Positions 19,761 through 28,455 are shown, counted from the first letter of the stretch. The stretch: 56,427 nucleotides of DNA from Ignavibacteria bacterium (GCA_030835085.1 JAUQWQ010000183.1:1-56427), one strand, 5' to 3'. Notes: generated by a model from the letters alone, not told the origin. Program-made: numbers and translations.

Positions 19761-20456
19761 TTAATTTGCCGGAAACCCTGCTGCTTTCCATTCATCCCAT
19801 CCGCCATGGAAAACATATACTTTTTTGAATCCAAGTTTTGCCATGTAATATGCCAGATCAATACTGACATCACAGGCGGAAGAGCAGTATGTTACATAAA
19901 CCTGGTCTTTGGGCAGATCATTTAATCTATCTTTATATTTTTCAATTTCATGGAACGGTATATTCATTGCGCCCTGAATGTGACCTGCTCCGAAATCTGA
20001 AAGATCCCTTGCATCAATGAACCGGTATTTTTTATCGAACAATGCTTTTGCAAAATCGATCTTTATATCAATGGGTTTTACAAAATCCTGTACCTGGTTC
20101 TGAGCATTTTTAATTGAATCTTCTTTTTTCTGATTTATAGTTTTTAATGAATCGTGTATCCGTTTTAAAGAATCTGTTTTATTTGCAGCTAAAATTGAGT
20201 CCTGGATATGTTTATCCATTGCAAGCTTTAAAGAATCTTCACGTTTATTGGAAGAATTCATAAGTGAATCTGCTGCCTTTAATATTGAATCCTGTATCCT
20301 GAGTGCATTAAGCAGGCTATCGCTTTGAGAAAAATTCACAATTTTCTCATTTGCAATAAACTGTATTCTGTTGGGATTGGATAAATTAAAAAAAATACCC
20401 GTCAGTAATGTAATAACTAAAATTCCCGTAATCTGCAATAAGGCTTTTTTGTTCAA
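19761..20456 (-). CDS. membrane-anchored rhodanese-domain protein
   Basis: A 231-residue protein with an N-terminal membrane anchor (about 7-25), a long helical stalk (about 40-125) and a C-terminal rhodanese domain (about 130-231). The active-site loop contains Cys191 in YCSSACD, with a second cysteine at 195. FHGGWDEWKAAGFP is the standard rhodanese ending. The stalk has DSL/DSI repeated about every 7-11 residues (near 46, 56, 63, 74, 86, 95, 102, 113), suggesting a charged coiled coil that spaces the domain from the membrane. TTG start. Probably a periplasmic sulfur-transfer or thiol-handling protein working with its neighbours. Confidence 0.9.
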   Translation of the reverse strand: MNKKALLQITGILVITLLTGIFFNLSNPNRIQFIANEKIVNFSQSDSLLNALRIQDSILKAADSLMNSSNKREDSLKLAMDKHIQDSILAANKTDSLKRIHDSLKTINQKKEDSIKNAQNQVQDFVKPIDIKIDFAKALFDKKYRFIDARDLSDFGAGHIQGAMNIPFHEIEKYKDRLNDLPKDQVYVTYCSSACDVSIDLAYYMAKLGFKKVYVFHGGWDEWKAAGFPAN

Positions 20457-20479
20457 TATATAAAAATCAGTTTAAATTA

Positions 20480-21154
20480 TTAATTATTTTTTACATCAAC
20501 CAACACGGGGATCTGGAATTCACCTTCAGTGGTCTTGATTATAATTGCGGCGTTAATTGCGGACTCTTCATAAATTTTTATTGATATTTCCAGGTTAGCT
20601 GAGTCACCTCCCATTAATATCATTTTATCGGAAGTAATTTTTATTACCGGCGTATTCGAAGTAATTTCGGTAATATCAATTTCTTTATCCATTGTATTAA
20701 GAATAGAAGCCTTTTGGGTAAGTTCATCACCCACTTTTCCTTCTGTAATTATAGATCCGGGATTTAAAGTAACAGGATCAACCATATTCATAGTCATCTG
20801 AACATTTTTGGTTGAGCTTCCGTTTTCGTTAGAACTTATCATTACAACTTTAGTTACAGAACCCATTCCCTGACCGTTAAAGGTAAATTTAATAGTACCG
20901 GTTTCGCCCGGTTTTACAGCATCACTTCCGGCTAGTGCACTGGAGCATCCGCATGAAGTCTGCACTCCTGTTATTACAAGGTCCTGGTCTCCAACGTTTT
21001 TAAAAGTAATATCATAGGTAAGCTCCTGCCCTCTTTTGTGATTACCTGTATTAATATTATCACCGCCAACAATTTCAATTTTAGGACCGGATTGAGCCAA
21101 CAGAATTGCAGGGAAAAATAATAAAGCTATAAATAATTTTTTCATTTTTAGCAT
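20480..21154 (-). CDS. DUF1573 protein, secreted
   Basis: A 224-residue protein with a signal peptide ending at LLAQSG. A first DUF1573 domain (about 25-125) has GDQDLVITGVQ, the cysteine motif SCGCSSA (Cys68, Cys70) and PGETGTIKFTFNGQG. A second beta-rich half (about 128-224) lacks cysteines and may be a degenerate copy. It is the first gene of the operon and reads away from bshB1 across a 173-base AT-rich gap. The role is unknown; the neighbours point to periplasmic redox or sulfur handling. Confidence 0.9.
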   Translation of the reverse strand: MLKMKKLFIALLFFPAILLAQSGPKIEIVGGDNINTGNHKRGQELTYDITFKNVGDQDLVITGVQTSCGCSSALAGSDAVKPGETGTIKFTFNGQGMGSVTKVVMISSNENGSSTKNVQMTMNMVDPVTLNPGSIITEGKVGDELTQKASILNTMDKEIDITEITSNTPVIKITSDKMILMGGDSANLEISIKIYEESAINAAIIIKTTEGEFQIPVLVDVKNN

Positions 21155-21327
21155 TTTTTTAATTGATTTAGCAATTTAATATTACTTTTAGATAAAAACA
21201 ATTTATCTATTTTACTACATGTTAACCAAAAATACCTCTAAAACGTTTCAAATTAAAGCACTATTTTTATTATATATTAACCTTTTAGATAATATTTATA
21301 TTTATTAAATTAGTACGGGGGTTTATA

Positions 21328-22062
21328 TTGAAGTTCAAAAAAGAACTGGATGTAATAGTTTTTGCCGCACATCCGGATGATGCTGAATTATGCTGCGGCG
21401 GAACTATAGCTGCATTGGTAAATGCAGGTAAAAAAACCGGAATTATTGATCTGACCCGGGGTGAGCTTGGTACCCGGGGGTCAGTAAAACAAAGGAATCT
21501 TGAAGCCCGTAACGCTTCGGTAATACTTGGTATTGATACGAGGGAAAATCTCGGAATTCGTGACGGTAATATCGTAAACAACCCTGCTAACAGGCTCAAA
21601 ATTATCAAGGTTATTCGGAAATACAGGCCAAAGGTCATATTTTACCCGCATTATTACGATAGACACCCAGACCATTATAATACTCATTATTTAATTAAAG
21701 AAGCTGCGTTTTATTCAGGACTGGAAAAAATTAAAACTCCCGGTCTGAAGGCATACCGTGCTAAACGGAATATTTATTATATGCAGACGTATTCATTTGA
21801 GCCTAATATTATTTTTGATATTTCTGATACATTTAAAACAAAAATGGAAGCAGTAAAATGCTTTTCTACACAGTTCTTTTCCGGGAGCCCCGGATCAAAA
21901 AAAGGAACAGAAACATTTATAAGCTCAAAAGCATTCATGGATTACATTGAAGCAAGATCAAAATTTTATGGTTTCCGGATAGGTGCTGCATATGGCGAAG
22001 CATACTATGCTGAAGAAAATATAAAAATTAACAGTGACACTTTATTTAAGATAACCGGCTAA
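21328..22062 (+). CDS. bshB1: bacillithiol biosynthesis deacetylase BshB1
   Basis: Zinc-dependent deacetylase of the PIG-L/LmbE family that converts GlcNAc-malate to GlcN-malate, the second step of bacillithiol synthesis. The 244 residues show the zinc motif AHPDDAE (His15, Asp17, Asp18), RGELGTRG, RENLGIRDG and HPDHYNTH (113-120) carrying the third ligand. FSTQFFSGSPGSK and YGEAYYAEE near the end are typical of BshB1. bshA and bshC are not in the window. TTG start. Its stop is directly followed by the ATG of the CHASE3-PAS gene, and it diverges from the thiol-handling cluster, a sensible pairing. Confidence 0.92.
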   Translation: MKFKKELDVIVFAAHPDDAELCCGGTIAALVNAGKKTGIIDLTRGELGTRGSVKQRNLEARNASVILGIDTRENLGIRDGNIVNNPANRLKIIKVIRKYRPKVIFYPHYYDRHPDHYNTHYLIKEAAFYSGLEKIKTPGLKAYRAKRNIYYMQTYSFEPNIIFDISDTFKTKMEAVKCFSTQFFSGSPGSKKGTETFISSKAFMDYIEARSKFYGFRIGAAYGEAYYAEENIKINSDTLFKITG

Positions 22063-23205
22063 ATGAACAAATCAATTTTAAATAAACAGTCTTTAACCCT
22101 TTTATTCATTTTAGGTACCGTAGTATTGATATCAGTATCTTTCTTAACATATCTGAATATTCAGGATCAAAACAATGATCATGATTTTATTACAGAAACT
22201 TTTCAGCGGACTGCGTTTATGGATAATATATATTCCGTTGTAAATGAATCTGAAACAGCCCGCCGCGGTTACTTCCTTACAAATGATAAGCAATTTATGA
22301 CAGATATCGGGAATAATAAGATCTTAGCGGATTCACTGCTTAAACAGCTTCGCTCAAATTCACTTGATAATGCAAACCAGCTGGCAAACGCCGAAGCGCT
22401 GAAGCCTCTTGTTAACGAAAGGTTCCAGTTGTTTTTTGACGGGATGGAAGTACAGGATCAAAAAGGTACAAACATGAAATTCCATAAAAATATCTTCGAT
22501 AAAGGAAAGATCATAAATATAGATATTAAGAATCTTCTTGGCAGAATGAAGAAAGAAGAGTATAAAAACCTTGACAGGAAAAAGGAGCTTACAGAAAGCA
22601 GTTCACAGTTTACTTATTATACATTTCTAGCGGGAATTGGCGCAAGCCTGATTATCTTTGTAATAGCATTTGTTTCTCTGTTAAAAAAAGCTTCACATAC
22701 TTTTGCCCTGGAAAACCAGGAAATTACCCGGGAAGAACTCGAACAGATAGTGAAAGAACGTACTGCTGAGATATCCCAGATAAACCAGAAGCTCTATTCA
22801 AAAGTAAACGAGCTTGAGAAAATGGAAGGAAATCTAAAAAGCGCAGCGGAACAATACCGCAGGCTTTTTGAACAGGCTCATGATGCAATTGTTATTTTTT
22901 CACCCGAAGATGAAAAAGTCATTGAAGTGAACAGAAGAGCCTGCGATCTCTACGGCTTCAGCCGTGAGGAGTTCATTGGCTTATCACTCAGAAGTATTTG
23001 GAAGAATATTCCGCAGGATGAAGATAATATCAAACATACTGTTGAAAAAGGTTATTATCATAACTTCCAAAGCGTACACAACAGGAAAGATATGAATGAA
23101 ATGCTGATGGAGATAAATGCATCGGTTTTTAACTACCGCGGCAGAAATGTTATTTTATCCATCAACCGTGATATTACTGACAGGATTTTAAAAGTTCCTG
23201 TTTAG
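22063..23205 (+). CDS. CHASE3-PAS membrane sensor protein lacking an output domain
   Basis: A 380-residue protein with membrane helices at about 11-31 and 184-207. Between them is a periplasmic CHASE3-type helical bundle with the recognisable NESETARRGYFLT. A long coiled coil (about 215-262) leads to one PAS domain (about 264-375: RRLFEQAHDAIVIFSP to INRDITDR). The protein ends five residues after the PAS domain; no histidine kinase, GGDEF, EAL or response domain follows in any frame, and the next gene starts 120 bases on. It may pass signals by protein contact or be a truncated kinase. Confidence 0.88.
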   Translation: MNKSILNKQSLTLLFILGTVVLISVSFLTYLNIQDQNNDHDFITETFQRTAFMDNIYSVVNESETARRGYFLTNDKQFMTDIGNNKILADSLLKQLRSNSLDNANQLANAEALKPLVNERFQLFFDGMEVQDQKGTNMKFHKNIFDKGKIINIDIKNLLGRMKKEEYKNLDRKKELTESSSQFTYYTFLAGIGASLIIFVIAFVSLLKKASHTFALENQEITREELEQIVKERTAEISQINQKLYSKVNELEKMEGNLKSAAEQYRRLFEQAHDAIVIFSPEDEKVIEVNRRACDLYGFSREEFIGLSLRSIWKNIPQDEDNIKHTVEKGYYHNFQSVHNRKDMNEMLMEINASVFNYRGRNVILSINRDITDRILKVPV

Positions 23206-23282
23206 TTATGGGCATACAACTGTATTCAGAAGAATACTGATTCAACAAAATTACTTACATTTTTACTTACCCTTTAGATACT

Positions 23283-23290
23283 TATATTTG
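23283..23290 (+). promoter_or_regulatory. TAnnTTTG promoter element upstream of the YbaB gene
   Basis: TATATTTG lies 38 bases before the ATG of the YbaB/EbfC gene, in the 123-base gap after the CHASE3-PAS gene. It matches the Bacteroidota -7 element. A Shine-Dalgarno-like CGGAG (about 23316-23320) lies between it and the ATG. Confidence 0.5.
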
Positions 23291-23328
23291 CCAATATATA
23301 GTGTAAAATTAAACACGGAGTAAATTCA

Positions 23329-23664
23329 ATGAAGCTTAACCCAATGTCGGGAATGCTTAAGCAGGTCCAGAAGATGCAGGAAAAGATGCAGGAGGTTCAA
23401 AATGAGCTTGAAAACAAATTTGTAACCGAAGAATCCGGCGGAGGAATGGTTAAAGTTACAGCAAACGGAAAACTGCAGGTAACAAAAATACAGATAGAAA
23501 AAGAAGTTATCTCACCGGATGACCCTGAAATGCTTGAGGACCTTATTGTTGCAGCGGTAAATAAAACAATAGATTCTGCCCAGAAAATGGCTCAGGAAGA
23601 GATGCAGAAGGCTACATCAGGGTTAATTCCCAACATCCCCGGCTTAAACCTGCCCGGAATGTAA
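23329..23664 (+). CDS. YbaB/EbfC family nucleoid-associated protein
   Basis: A 111-residue DNA-binding protein of the YbaB/EbfC family, usually encoded just before recR as here (29 bases). The N-terminal helix [16 protein letters not shown], the [12 protein letters not shown] strand and the [16 protein letters not shown] helix are typical. The C-terminal tail is Pro/Gly/Met-rich. It forms dimers that bind DNA and may link to recombinational repair. dnaX, its common upstream partner, is absent here. Confidence 0.95.
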   Translation: MKLNPMSGMLKQVQKMQEKMQEVQNELENKFVTEESGGGMVKVTANGKLQVTKIQIEKEVISPDDPEMLEDLIVAAVNKTIDSAQKMAQEEMQKATSGLIPNIPGLNLPGM

Positions 23665-23693
23665 TATATAAAATATAACCTGAACCATAATTA

Positions 23694-24287
23694 ATGCAGA
23701 CATCTGAAACACTTGAAAAGGTAGCTGAAGAACTGGCTAAACTGCCCAGTATCGGCAGGAAAACAGCAAACAGGATAGCAATGTATCTCGCAAAATCACC
23801 CGCAGAAGAAGTAGTGAACCTTTCTGACGCACTTCTGCAGCTTAAAGATAAAATACGGCTTTGCAGTGTTTGCTGTAATATTACCGAATCCGAAATATGT
23901 TCAATTTGTGACTCAGCAAAAAGATCATCGGCTTCAATATGCATAGTAGAAGAACCCGGCGATGTATTTGCTATAGAAAAGACCAATGAATTTAAAGGTA
24001 AATACCACGTGCTTCATGGTATTATTTCTCCGCTTGACGGCATTGGACCTGAAGATATTAAAGTAAAGGAACTGTTGATGAGATTAAGCGGTGATGTGGA
24101 AGAAGTGATCCTGGCACTTAATCCCAGTGTAGAAGGTGAGTATACTATAACTTATTTAAGCAAGCTGATAAAACCGCTGAATATAAAAATTTCAAGGATA
24201 GCAAGGGGTATTCCCGTTGGAACTGACCTTGAATATGCTGATGAGATAACGATAGCCAAAGCTATTGAAGGAAGAATCACACTTTAA
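23694..24287 (+). CDS. recR: recombination mediator protein RecR
   Basis: Works with RecF and RecO to load RecA at gapped DNA. The 197 residues show, in order, the helix-hairpin-helix LPSIGRKTANRIAMYL, the zinc finger with CSVCC...CSIC (about 62-76), the Toprim domain starting ICIVEEPGDVFAIE, and the Walker B-like C-terminal part (ISRIARGIPVGTDLEYAD). Full length. It follows the YbaB gene and precedes a methyltransferase by 4 bases. Confidence 0.97.
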   Translation: MQTSETLEKVAEELAKLPSIGRKTANRIAMYLAKSPAEEVVNLSDALLQLKDKIRLCSVCCNITESEICSICDSAKRSSASICIVEEPGDVFAIEKTNEFKGKYHVLHGIISPLDGIGPEDIKVKELLMRLSGDVEEVILALNPSVEGEYTITYLSKLIKPLNIKISRIARGIPVGTDLEYADEITIAKAIEGRITL

Positions 24288-24291
24288 AGTA

Positions 24292-25071
24292 ATGGCAGAA
24301 AAAAATAAAGACTGGTACAAAAAATGGTTTGGGACCCAAGAATATCTTGAGCTGTATAAACACAGGAACAGTAAAGATGCCTCGAAAATATCAGGACTTA
24401 TAACGCGAACCCTGAAACTGCCTAAAGGCGCGAAAGTGCTGGATGTTGCCTGCGGTAACGGAAGACACAGCCTTATTTTAGCATCAAAAGGATATGATGT
24501 GCTTGGAATAGATCTATCCGCTTACCTGATAAACGAAGCAAATAAAAAGCTGCGGACTGAATACAAAAAACAGAAAGATCACCTGCGGTTTGAAATAAGG
24601 GATATGCGTGATTTAGACCATAAAAATGAATTTGATCTGGCTGTAAATTTATTCAGCAGCTTTGGTTATTTTGAAAAAGACAGTGAGAATTTTAAGGTTT
24701 TTAAAAGCATAAGCAGCGCATTAAAACCCGGGGGTTTCTTTTTCTTCGATTTTCTTAATGAATCACTCCTTAGAAAAAATATCGTTCCTTTCGATATATC
24801 GGAACGAAACCATAATGCAGTTGTACAGGTTAGGAAGATAAAGAATAATGCAGTATACAAAACCATTTATATTATCCGTAATAACCCAACAGGGGCAGCT
24901 CCATCGGTTAACGAGTATAATGAAATGGTAAAACTTTATTCACTGGAAGATTTCAGGAAAAGCTTCAGGAAAAACGGACTGAAGGTAATAAAAACATTTG
25001 GAGATTATTCAGGAAATAATTTTAACAGGCATTCATCTGAAAGACTGATAATTTTGGCACAAAAAAAATAA
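24292..25071 (+). CDS. class I SAM-dependent methyltransferase
   Basis: About 259 residues with the Rossmann-like methyltransferase fold. Motif I is VLDVACGNGRHSL, followed by GIDLS (acidic end of beta2) and FDLAVNLFSSFGYF. FFFDFLNE lies in motif III position. The pattern resembles small-molecule methyltransferases of the Methyltransf_25/11 type; the substrate is unknown. An upstream TTG at 24265 would overlap recR, so I prefer the ATG at 24292. The stop is directly followed by the ATG of a lipoprotein gene. Confidence 0.88.
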   Translation: MAEKNKDWYKKWFGTQEYLELYKHRNSKDASKISGLITRTLKLPKGAKVLDVACGNGRHSLILASKGYDVLGIDLSAYLINEANKKLRTEYKKQKDHLRFEIRDMRDLDHKNEFDLAVNLFSSFGYFEKDSENFKVFKSISSALKPGGFFFFDFLNESLLRKNIVPFDISERNHNAVVQVRKIKNNAVYKTIYIIRNNPTGAAPSVNEYNEMVKLYSLEDFRKSFRKNGLKVIKTFGDYSGNNFNRHSSERLIILAQKK

Positions 25072-25680
25072 ATGCTTAAAACCCGTCCGGTTAATGACCG
25101 AAAATTAAGATATTCTTTTTCATTTATTATTCTGTTAATTTTTTACCAGGGATGCGGAATATTTGATACCCGTGACCCGCAGGACCCCGAGACAATAAGA
25201 TCAACTTACTTCCCTCCTACTTCAGCTGATCTTGTAATTGATAATCTGAGTTACTCCATACAGGAAAAAAATTCAAATAATTACAACAGGTGTATTTCTT
25301 CGGAAAATTATCAATATATACCTGACTCACGCTCACAACAGCAGTATGTTGAAATATTTAACAGCTGGAATATACAGTCTGAAAAGCATTACCTTGATAA
25401 CCTGATCTCAAGGCAGGAAGGCGGCAATTCTTCAGCTGTACTTTTTCTTGATAATGAAAGGCTGACACAGCTTTCAAGTGACTCAGCACGTTACCAGGCC
25501 GATTATATTTTTGTGTTCCAGCATAACCAGGCAAACGTACCTAAATCGTCAAAAGGCAGGATAAGCCTGATACTTGCCACCGATAGTGATGAATTATTCT
25601 ATATAAGGAAATGGGAAGACTTCAGGCAGAATGATACTGATTTCACATGGAGTGAATTTAAAGCTAACTTCAGTAATTAA
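25072..25680 (+). CDS. lipoprotein of unknown function (NTF2-like pattern)
   Basis: A 202-residue protein with a hydrophobic leader and lipobox FYQGC (cysteine 28). The mature part opens with TRDPQDPETI and a Pro-rich linker, then shows an NTF2/SnoaL-like order: helix pair (VIDNLSYSIQEKNSNNYNRC), F/Y-containing strands, and a final strand with YIRKWEDFR. The next gene encodes a lipoprotein with the same ending style (WKIRSWKDM), suggesting an old duplication. Function unknown. It abuts the methyltransferase gene and is 9 bases from its presumed paralogue. Confidence 0.65.
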   Translation: MLKTRPVNDRKLRYSFSFIILLIFYQGCGIFDTRDPQDPETIRSTYFPPTSADLVIDNLSYSIQEKNSNNYNRCISSENYQYIPDSRSQQQYVEIFNSWNIQSEKHYLDNLISRQEGGNSSAVLFLDNERLTQLSSDSARYQADYIFVFQHNQANVPKSSKGRISLILATDSDELFYIRKWEDFRQNDTDFTWSEFKANFSN

Positions 25681-25689
25681 TTTATAATT

Positions 25690-26211
25690 TTGAATAGACC
25701 GGTAAAAATACTGAATATTTTTTTAATGATACTGGCAGCAGTAGTTTTGATAAGCTGTTTTAATCCATTTTCACCCGGTATAGATAACAGCACATCAACA
25801 GAAAATATCATTGCTGACCAGAAAACCATTGAAGGTGTTTTCCAGAATTTTAAATACGCTTATACCTTTAAAGATACAAGTATTTACGGGCAAACCCTGG
25901 CTCCTGATTTCGTTTTTTCTTATTTCGATTATGACCTGGGTGTTGATGTTTCATGGGATAGAGCTACTGATATGAGGACAACTGAAGGATTATTTATCAA
26001 TACACAGGACCTGCGACTGATATGGAATAATATTGTATTTCAGGAAGGTGATTCATTACTTGTAGATGTAAAACGCGGTTTCAACCTGACAATCACTTTT
26101 AACCCGAATGATGTAATAAATTTTTACGGCTTTGTTGATATGAAGCTCGCAAGAGCATCTGTTGAAGAAAAATGGAAGATTAGGTCATGGAAAGATATGA
26201 CCAATCCCTGA
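25690..26211 (+). CDS. lipoprotein of unknown function, presumed paralogue of the preceding gene
   Basis: A 173-residue protein with a lipobox ending LISC (cysteine 23) followed by FNPFSPG. The mature part shows IEGVFQNFKYAYTFKDTSIYGQ, then APDFVFSYFDYD, and a closing WKIRSWKDMT, consistent with a small alpha+beta NTF2-like fold. The same helix-then-W(K/E)D pattern appears in the gene before it. TTG start. Converges on the minus-strand ORF at 26229 with 17 bases between. Function unknown. Confidence 0.65.
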   Translation: MNRPVKILNIFLMILAAVVLISCFNPFSPGIDNSTSTENIIADQKTIEGVFQNFKYAYTFKDTSIYGQTLAPDFVFSYFDYDLGVDVSWDRATDMRTTEGLFINTQDLRLIWNNIVFQEGDSLLVDVKRGFNLTITFNPNDVINFYGFVDMKLARASVEEKWKIRSWKDMTNP

Positions 26212-26228
26212 ACTGCTATTTTTAATAT

Positions 26229-26540
26229 TTATAATTCTATTTTAACCTGTCCTGAGGCAATCGTTTCTTCCGCGGTTTTTTCACCGGATCTTCCATTCCC
26301 GTTCAATTCAGAAAACAGCACTTTATAATAATACTTTCCCGGCGGAAGAGCTTCGGCATCAAGTGAAACTTCGTAATTACCCGGTTTTTCATGTTCATTT
26401 AATATGACTCTTACCGGGGTTCCGATAATATCCACTACCTTTATCACAACGTTTCCTGAAAGCAGTATGTTATATTTAATTTTATTATTATTCATCAGTT
26501 CAGTAAAATGAGTCCCCGTGGTTTTAATACAGGGACCCAT
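26229..26540 (-). CDS. orphan sorting-domain-like ORF, in frame after the stop of the preceding T9SS gene
   Basis: The 103-residue frame has the FlgD-like/T9SS C-terminal domain pattern: SGNVVIKVVDIIGTPVRVI, NEHEKPGNYEVSLDAEAL, PPGKYYYKVLF. It has no signal peptide of its own. The same frame is open upstream to the TAG at 26616-26618, which is the stop of the preceding gene, so the domain lies exactly in phase 25 codons beyond that stop. It could be a remnant of a longer protein cut by a nonsense mutation, a decayed duplicate, or a small separate gene starting at ATG 26538-26540. It lacks the usual YPNPFNP lead-in and the final K-x-V-L-V-K. Confidence 0.4.
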   Translation of the reverse strand: MGPCIKTTGTHFTELMNNNKIKYNILLSGNVVIKVVDIIGTPVRVILNEHEKPGNYEVSLDAEALPPGKYYYKVLFSELNGNGRSGEKTAEETIASGQVKIEL

Positions 26541-26615
26541 ATTTTCCCACAGGTTATTCTGTGGAAACCCCCAATAAGAAAGTAATTCTGTTGATACTTT
26601 AAAACTCTGATGAAT

Positions 26616-27554
26616 CTATTTAACCAATATCATTTTATTTGTTGCAGTAAAGCCGTTAGCATCCAGCCTGTAGAAGTAAACACCGCTTGAAAGTGATGAT
26701 GCGTTAAATTCAACGTTATATACACCTGCGTTTTGGTTAGCATTTACAAGCTCTCTTACCTGCTGACCTGCAGAATTGAATATCTTAAGTGTAACATTAC
26801 CTTCGGTTGCAATTGAATAACTAATTACTGTATTCGGATTGAATGGATTAGGATAATTCTGCGATAAAACGAATTCATACGGATTCGCATTGGCAATATT
26901 GCCTGTTTTTGCTGCAAGTGAGAAGTTTACGCTTCTGTTATTATTTTCATTGATGCTTATGACTCTTTGTGATGATTCAGATCCAACTTTGTGAGCAATA
27001 AGTATATAGTCACCTTCAGGAATATTGTTTATTTTATATTCACCTTTTGAATTTGTTACACCGAATCCAATATATTCTTCACCCTGTTTTACATAAATAA
27101 CAGCGTCACTAACCGGAACATTATTGCTTAATACAACACCGTTTATGTTTGAAGTTACTCCCGGTCTCATATTTACAGAGCTTCTCTGTACATATATATC
27201 AAGTCCGGAAATATTATCCTGTATATCAATATGTGTGAACATTGCCGGATCAGTTTTATCAGGATATCCTGTAGGTACATAATCCTCTTCCGGTTCGATA
27301 TTCGGGAAACCAATAAGATCGTTGCCTAAGAGGCCTTTTACTGCAACAATTATCCAGTCTCCCTGCTGATTAATCGGAACGGTTGCTATTACGGTTCCGG
27401 TTGAATTAAATAATTTGACCACACCTGATGTAACGATTTCATTATTATCAGAGTATCTTACTTTACCGCTTAATGTACAAGTCTGTGCTTCGGTTACTCT
27501 TACCGCTGCTAAGATAAAAAATACTGCTACAAATAGTTTTAATGCTGTTTTCAT
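26616..27554 (-). CDS. T9SS type A sorting domain protein with carboxypeptidase-regulatory-like domain
   Basis: A 312-residue secreted protein. The signal peptide ends near VTEAQTC. A first beta domain (about 24-115) is followed by a carboxypeptidase-regulatory-like (transthyretin-type) domain at about 133-205, with GVVLSNNVPVSDAVIYVKQ and NIPEGDYILIAHK. The C-terminal sorting domain starts SQNYPNPFNPNT (about 229) and ends NKMILVK. This signal sends proteins through the type IX system to the cell surface. A purine-rich AGGGGGATAA lies just before the ATG. The TAG stop is followed in frame by another domain-like ORF. Confidence 0.88.
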   Translation of the reverse strand: MKTALKLFVAVFFILAAVRVTEAQTCTLSGKVRYSDNNEIVTSGVVKLFNSTGTVIATVPINQQGDWIIVAVKGLLGNDLIGFPNIEPEEDYVPTGYPDKTDPAMFTHIDIQDNISGLDIYVQRSSVNMRPGVTSNINGVVLSNNVPVSDAVIYVKQGEEYIGFGVTNSKGEYKINNIPEGDYILIAHKVGSESSQRVISINENNNRSVNFSLAAKTGNIANANPYEFVLSQNYPNPFNPNTVISYSIATEGNVTLKIFNSAGQQVRELVNANQNAGVYNVEFNASSLSSGVYFYRLDANGFTATNKMILVK

Positions 27555-27609
27555 GATTTTATCCCCCTAATAGATAAATGTTATGAATGTTTGTTATTAT
27601 TTATAAATA

Positions 27610-28455
27610 TTATTCTAATTCTTTTTTTAATGCTTCAAGTGTATCTGCCCTATCCCAGTAAATATTGAATAATCCTGTGATGAAGGCAGCAAATCTTTTA
27701 TTTTTAATTACAACATCAGATGAATCCCTTGGAAGTATTTTTTCATCATATAAACTTATATAGACAATCTTTTCATCAAATACTGCAAGTATTTGGGGTA
27801 TTTCATTCAGGAAACGAATATCTTCACCGTGTTTCACAAATTCTTCGCACATATGTATAAGATCTTCTTTGGTTACATTTTGCCACTTATCATCAATTTT
27901 AAGCTTAAATTCAGTGGAGTTCTCGTAAATAGACCTAATATAACCTCCGCGTTTATGGAGACCGCGGCTTTCTTTATCAAGTTTACCTGAAATATTCCCG
28001 ATAAACCGGTTCATTACAAGGATCCCTTTGGTTGATGACTTAACCAGTTCAAGGAATTTCTGCTCCCTGTGAAGGTTATATCCTTTTATTAGTTCAACGT
28101 CGGACCTGTATTCATCCGGCTGTCTCGTTTTATACAACGGTTTAATTTCATTGAAACAATCCTTAAGGGATGTAAGCTTATTACTGTAATCAGTTTTGAA
28201 TTCAATTTCAAGTTTATCCTGTATCACCTTTGAATCAATTATTTCAAATAATTGCTTCTTGGGTGTTGTTACTTCATTGCAAAAACCTTTGATAGCAAAA
28301 CTTCTTAATATCTGGTAAACCGATGGTCTGGGTATCCTGGCTTCTTTGGCAATATCAGCAGCGCTCATGATAGAGCCTTTGTATAACGCAAGGAATACTT
28401 TGGCTTCATAATTGCTAAAGCCTAACTGCTCGAGTTTTTCGATTTCTTTCCCCAT
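27610..28455 (-). CDS. TrmB family transcriptional regulator
   Basis: A 281-residue regulator. The N-terminal winged helix (about 1-75) has the TrmB signature LEQLGFSNYEAKVFLALYKG and IPRPSVYQILRSF. The rest is a long coiled-coil linker (about 80-115) and a ligand- or effector-sensing C-terminal domain. TrmB proteins often sense sugars; the ligand here is unknown. A perfect 9-base palindrome lies 8 bases before the ATG, a probable autoregulatory operator. The nearest possible target is the co-directional T9SS gene downstream. Confidence 0.88.
   Translation of the reverse strand: MGKEIEKLEQLGFSNYEAKVFLALYKGSIMSAADIAKEARIPRPSVYQILRSFAIKGFCNEVTTPKKQLFEIIDSKVIQDKLEIEFKTDYSNKLTSLKDCFNEIKPLYKTRQPDEYRSDVELIKGYNLHREQKFLELVKSSTKGILVMNRFIGNISGKLDKESRGLHKRGGYIRSIYENSTEFKLKIDDKWQNVTKEDLIHMCEEFVKHGEDIRFLNEIPQILAVFDEKIVYISLYDEKILPRDSSDVVIKNKRFAAFITGLFNIYWDRADTLEALKKELE

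Noticed and set aside
26541-26618. Programmed read-through of the TAG at 26616-26618
   Set aside because: The frame is open beyond the stop, but I see no recoding signal; a decayed or separate domain is the simpler reading, so read-through is not claimed as a feature.
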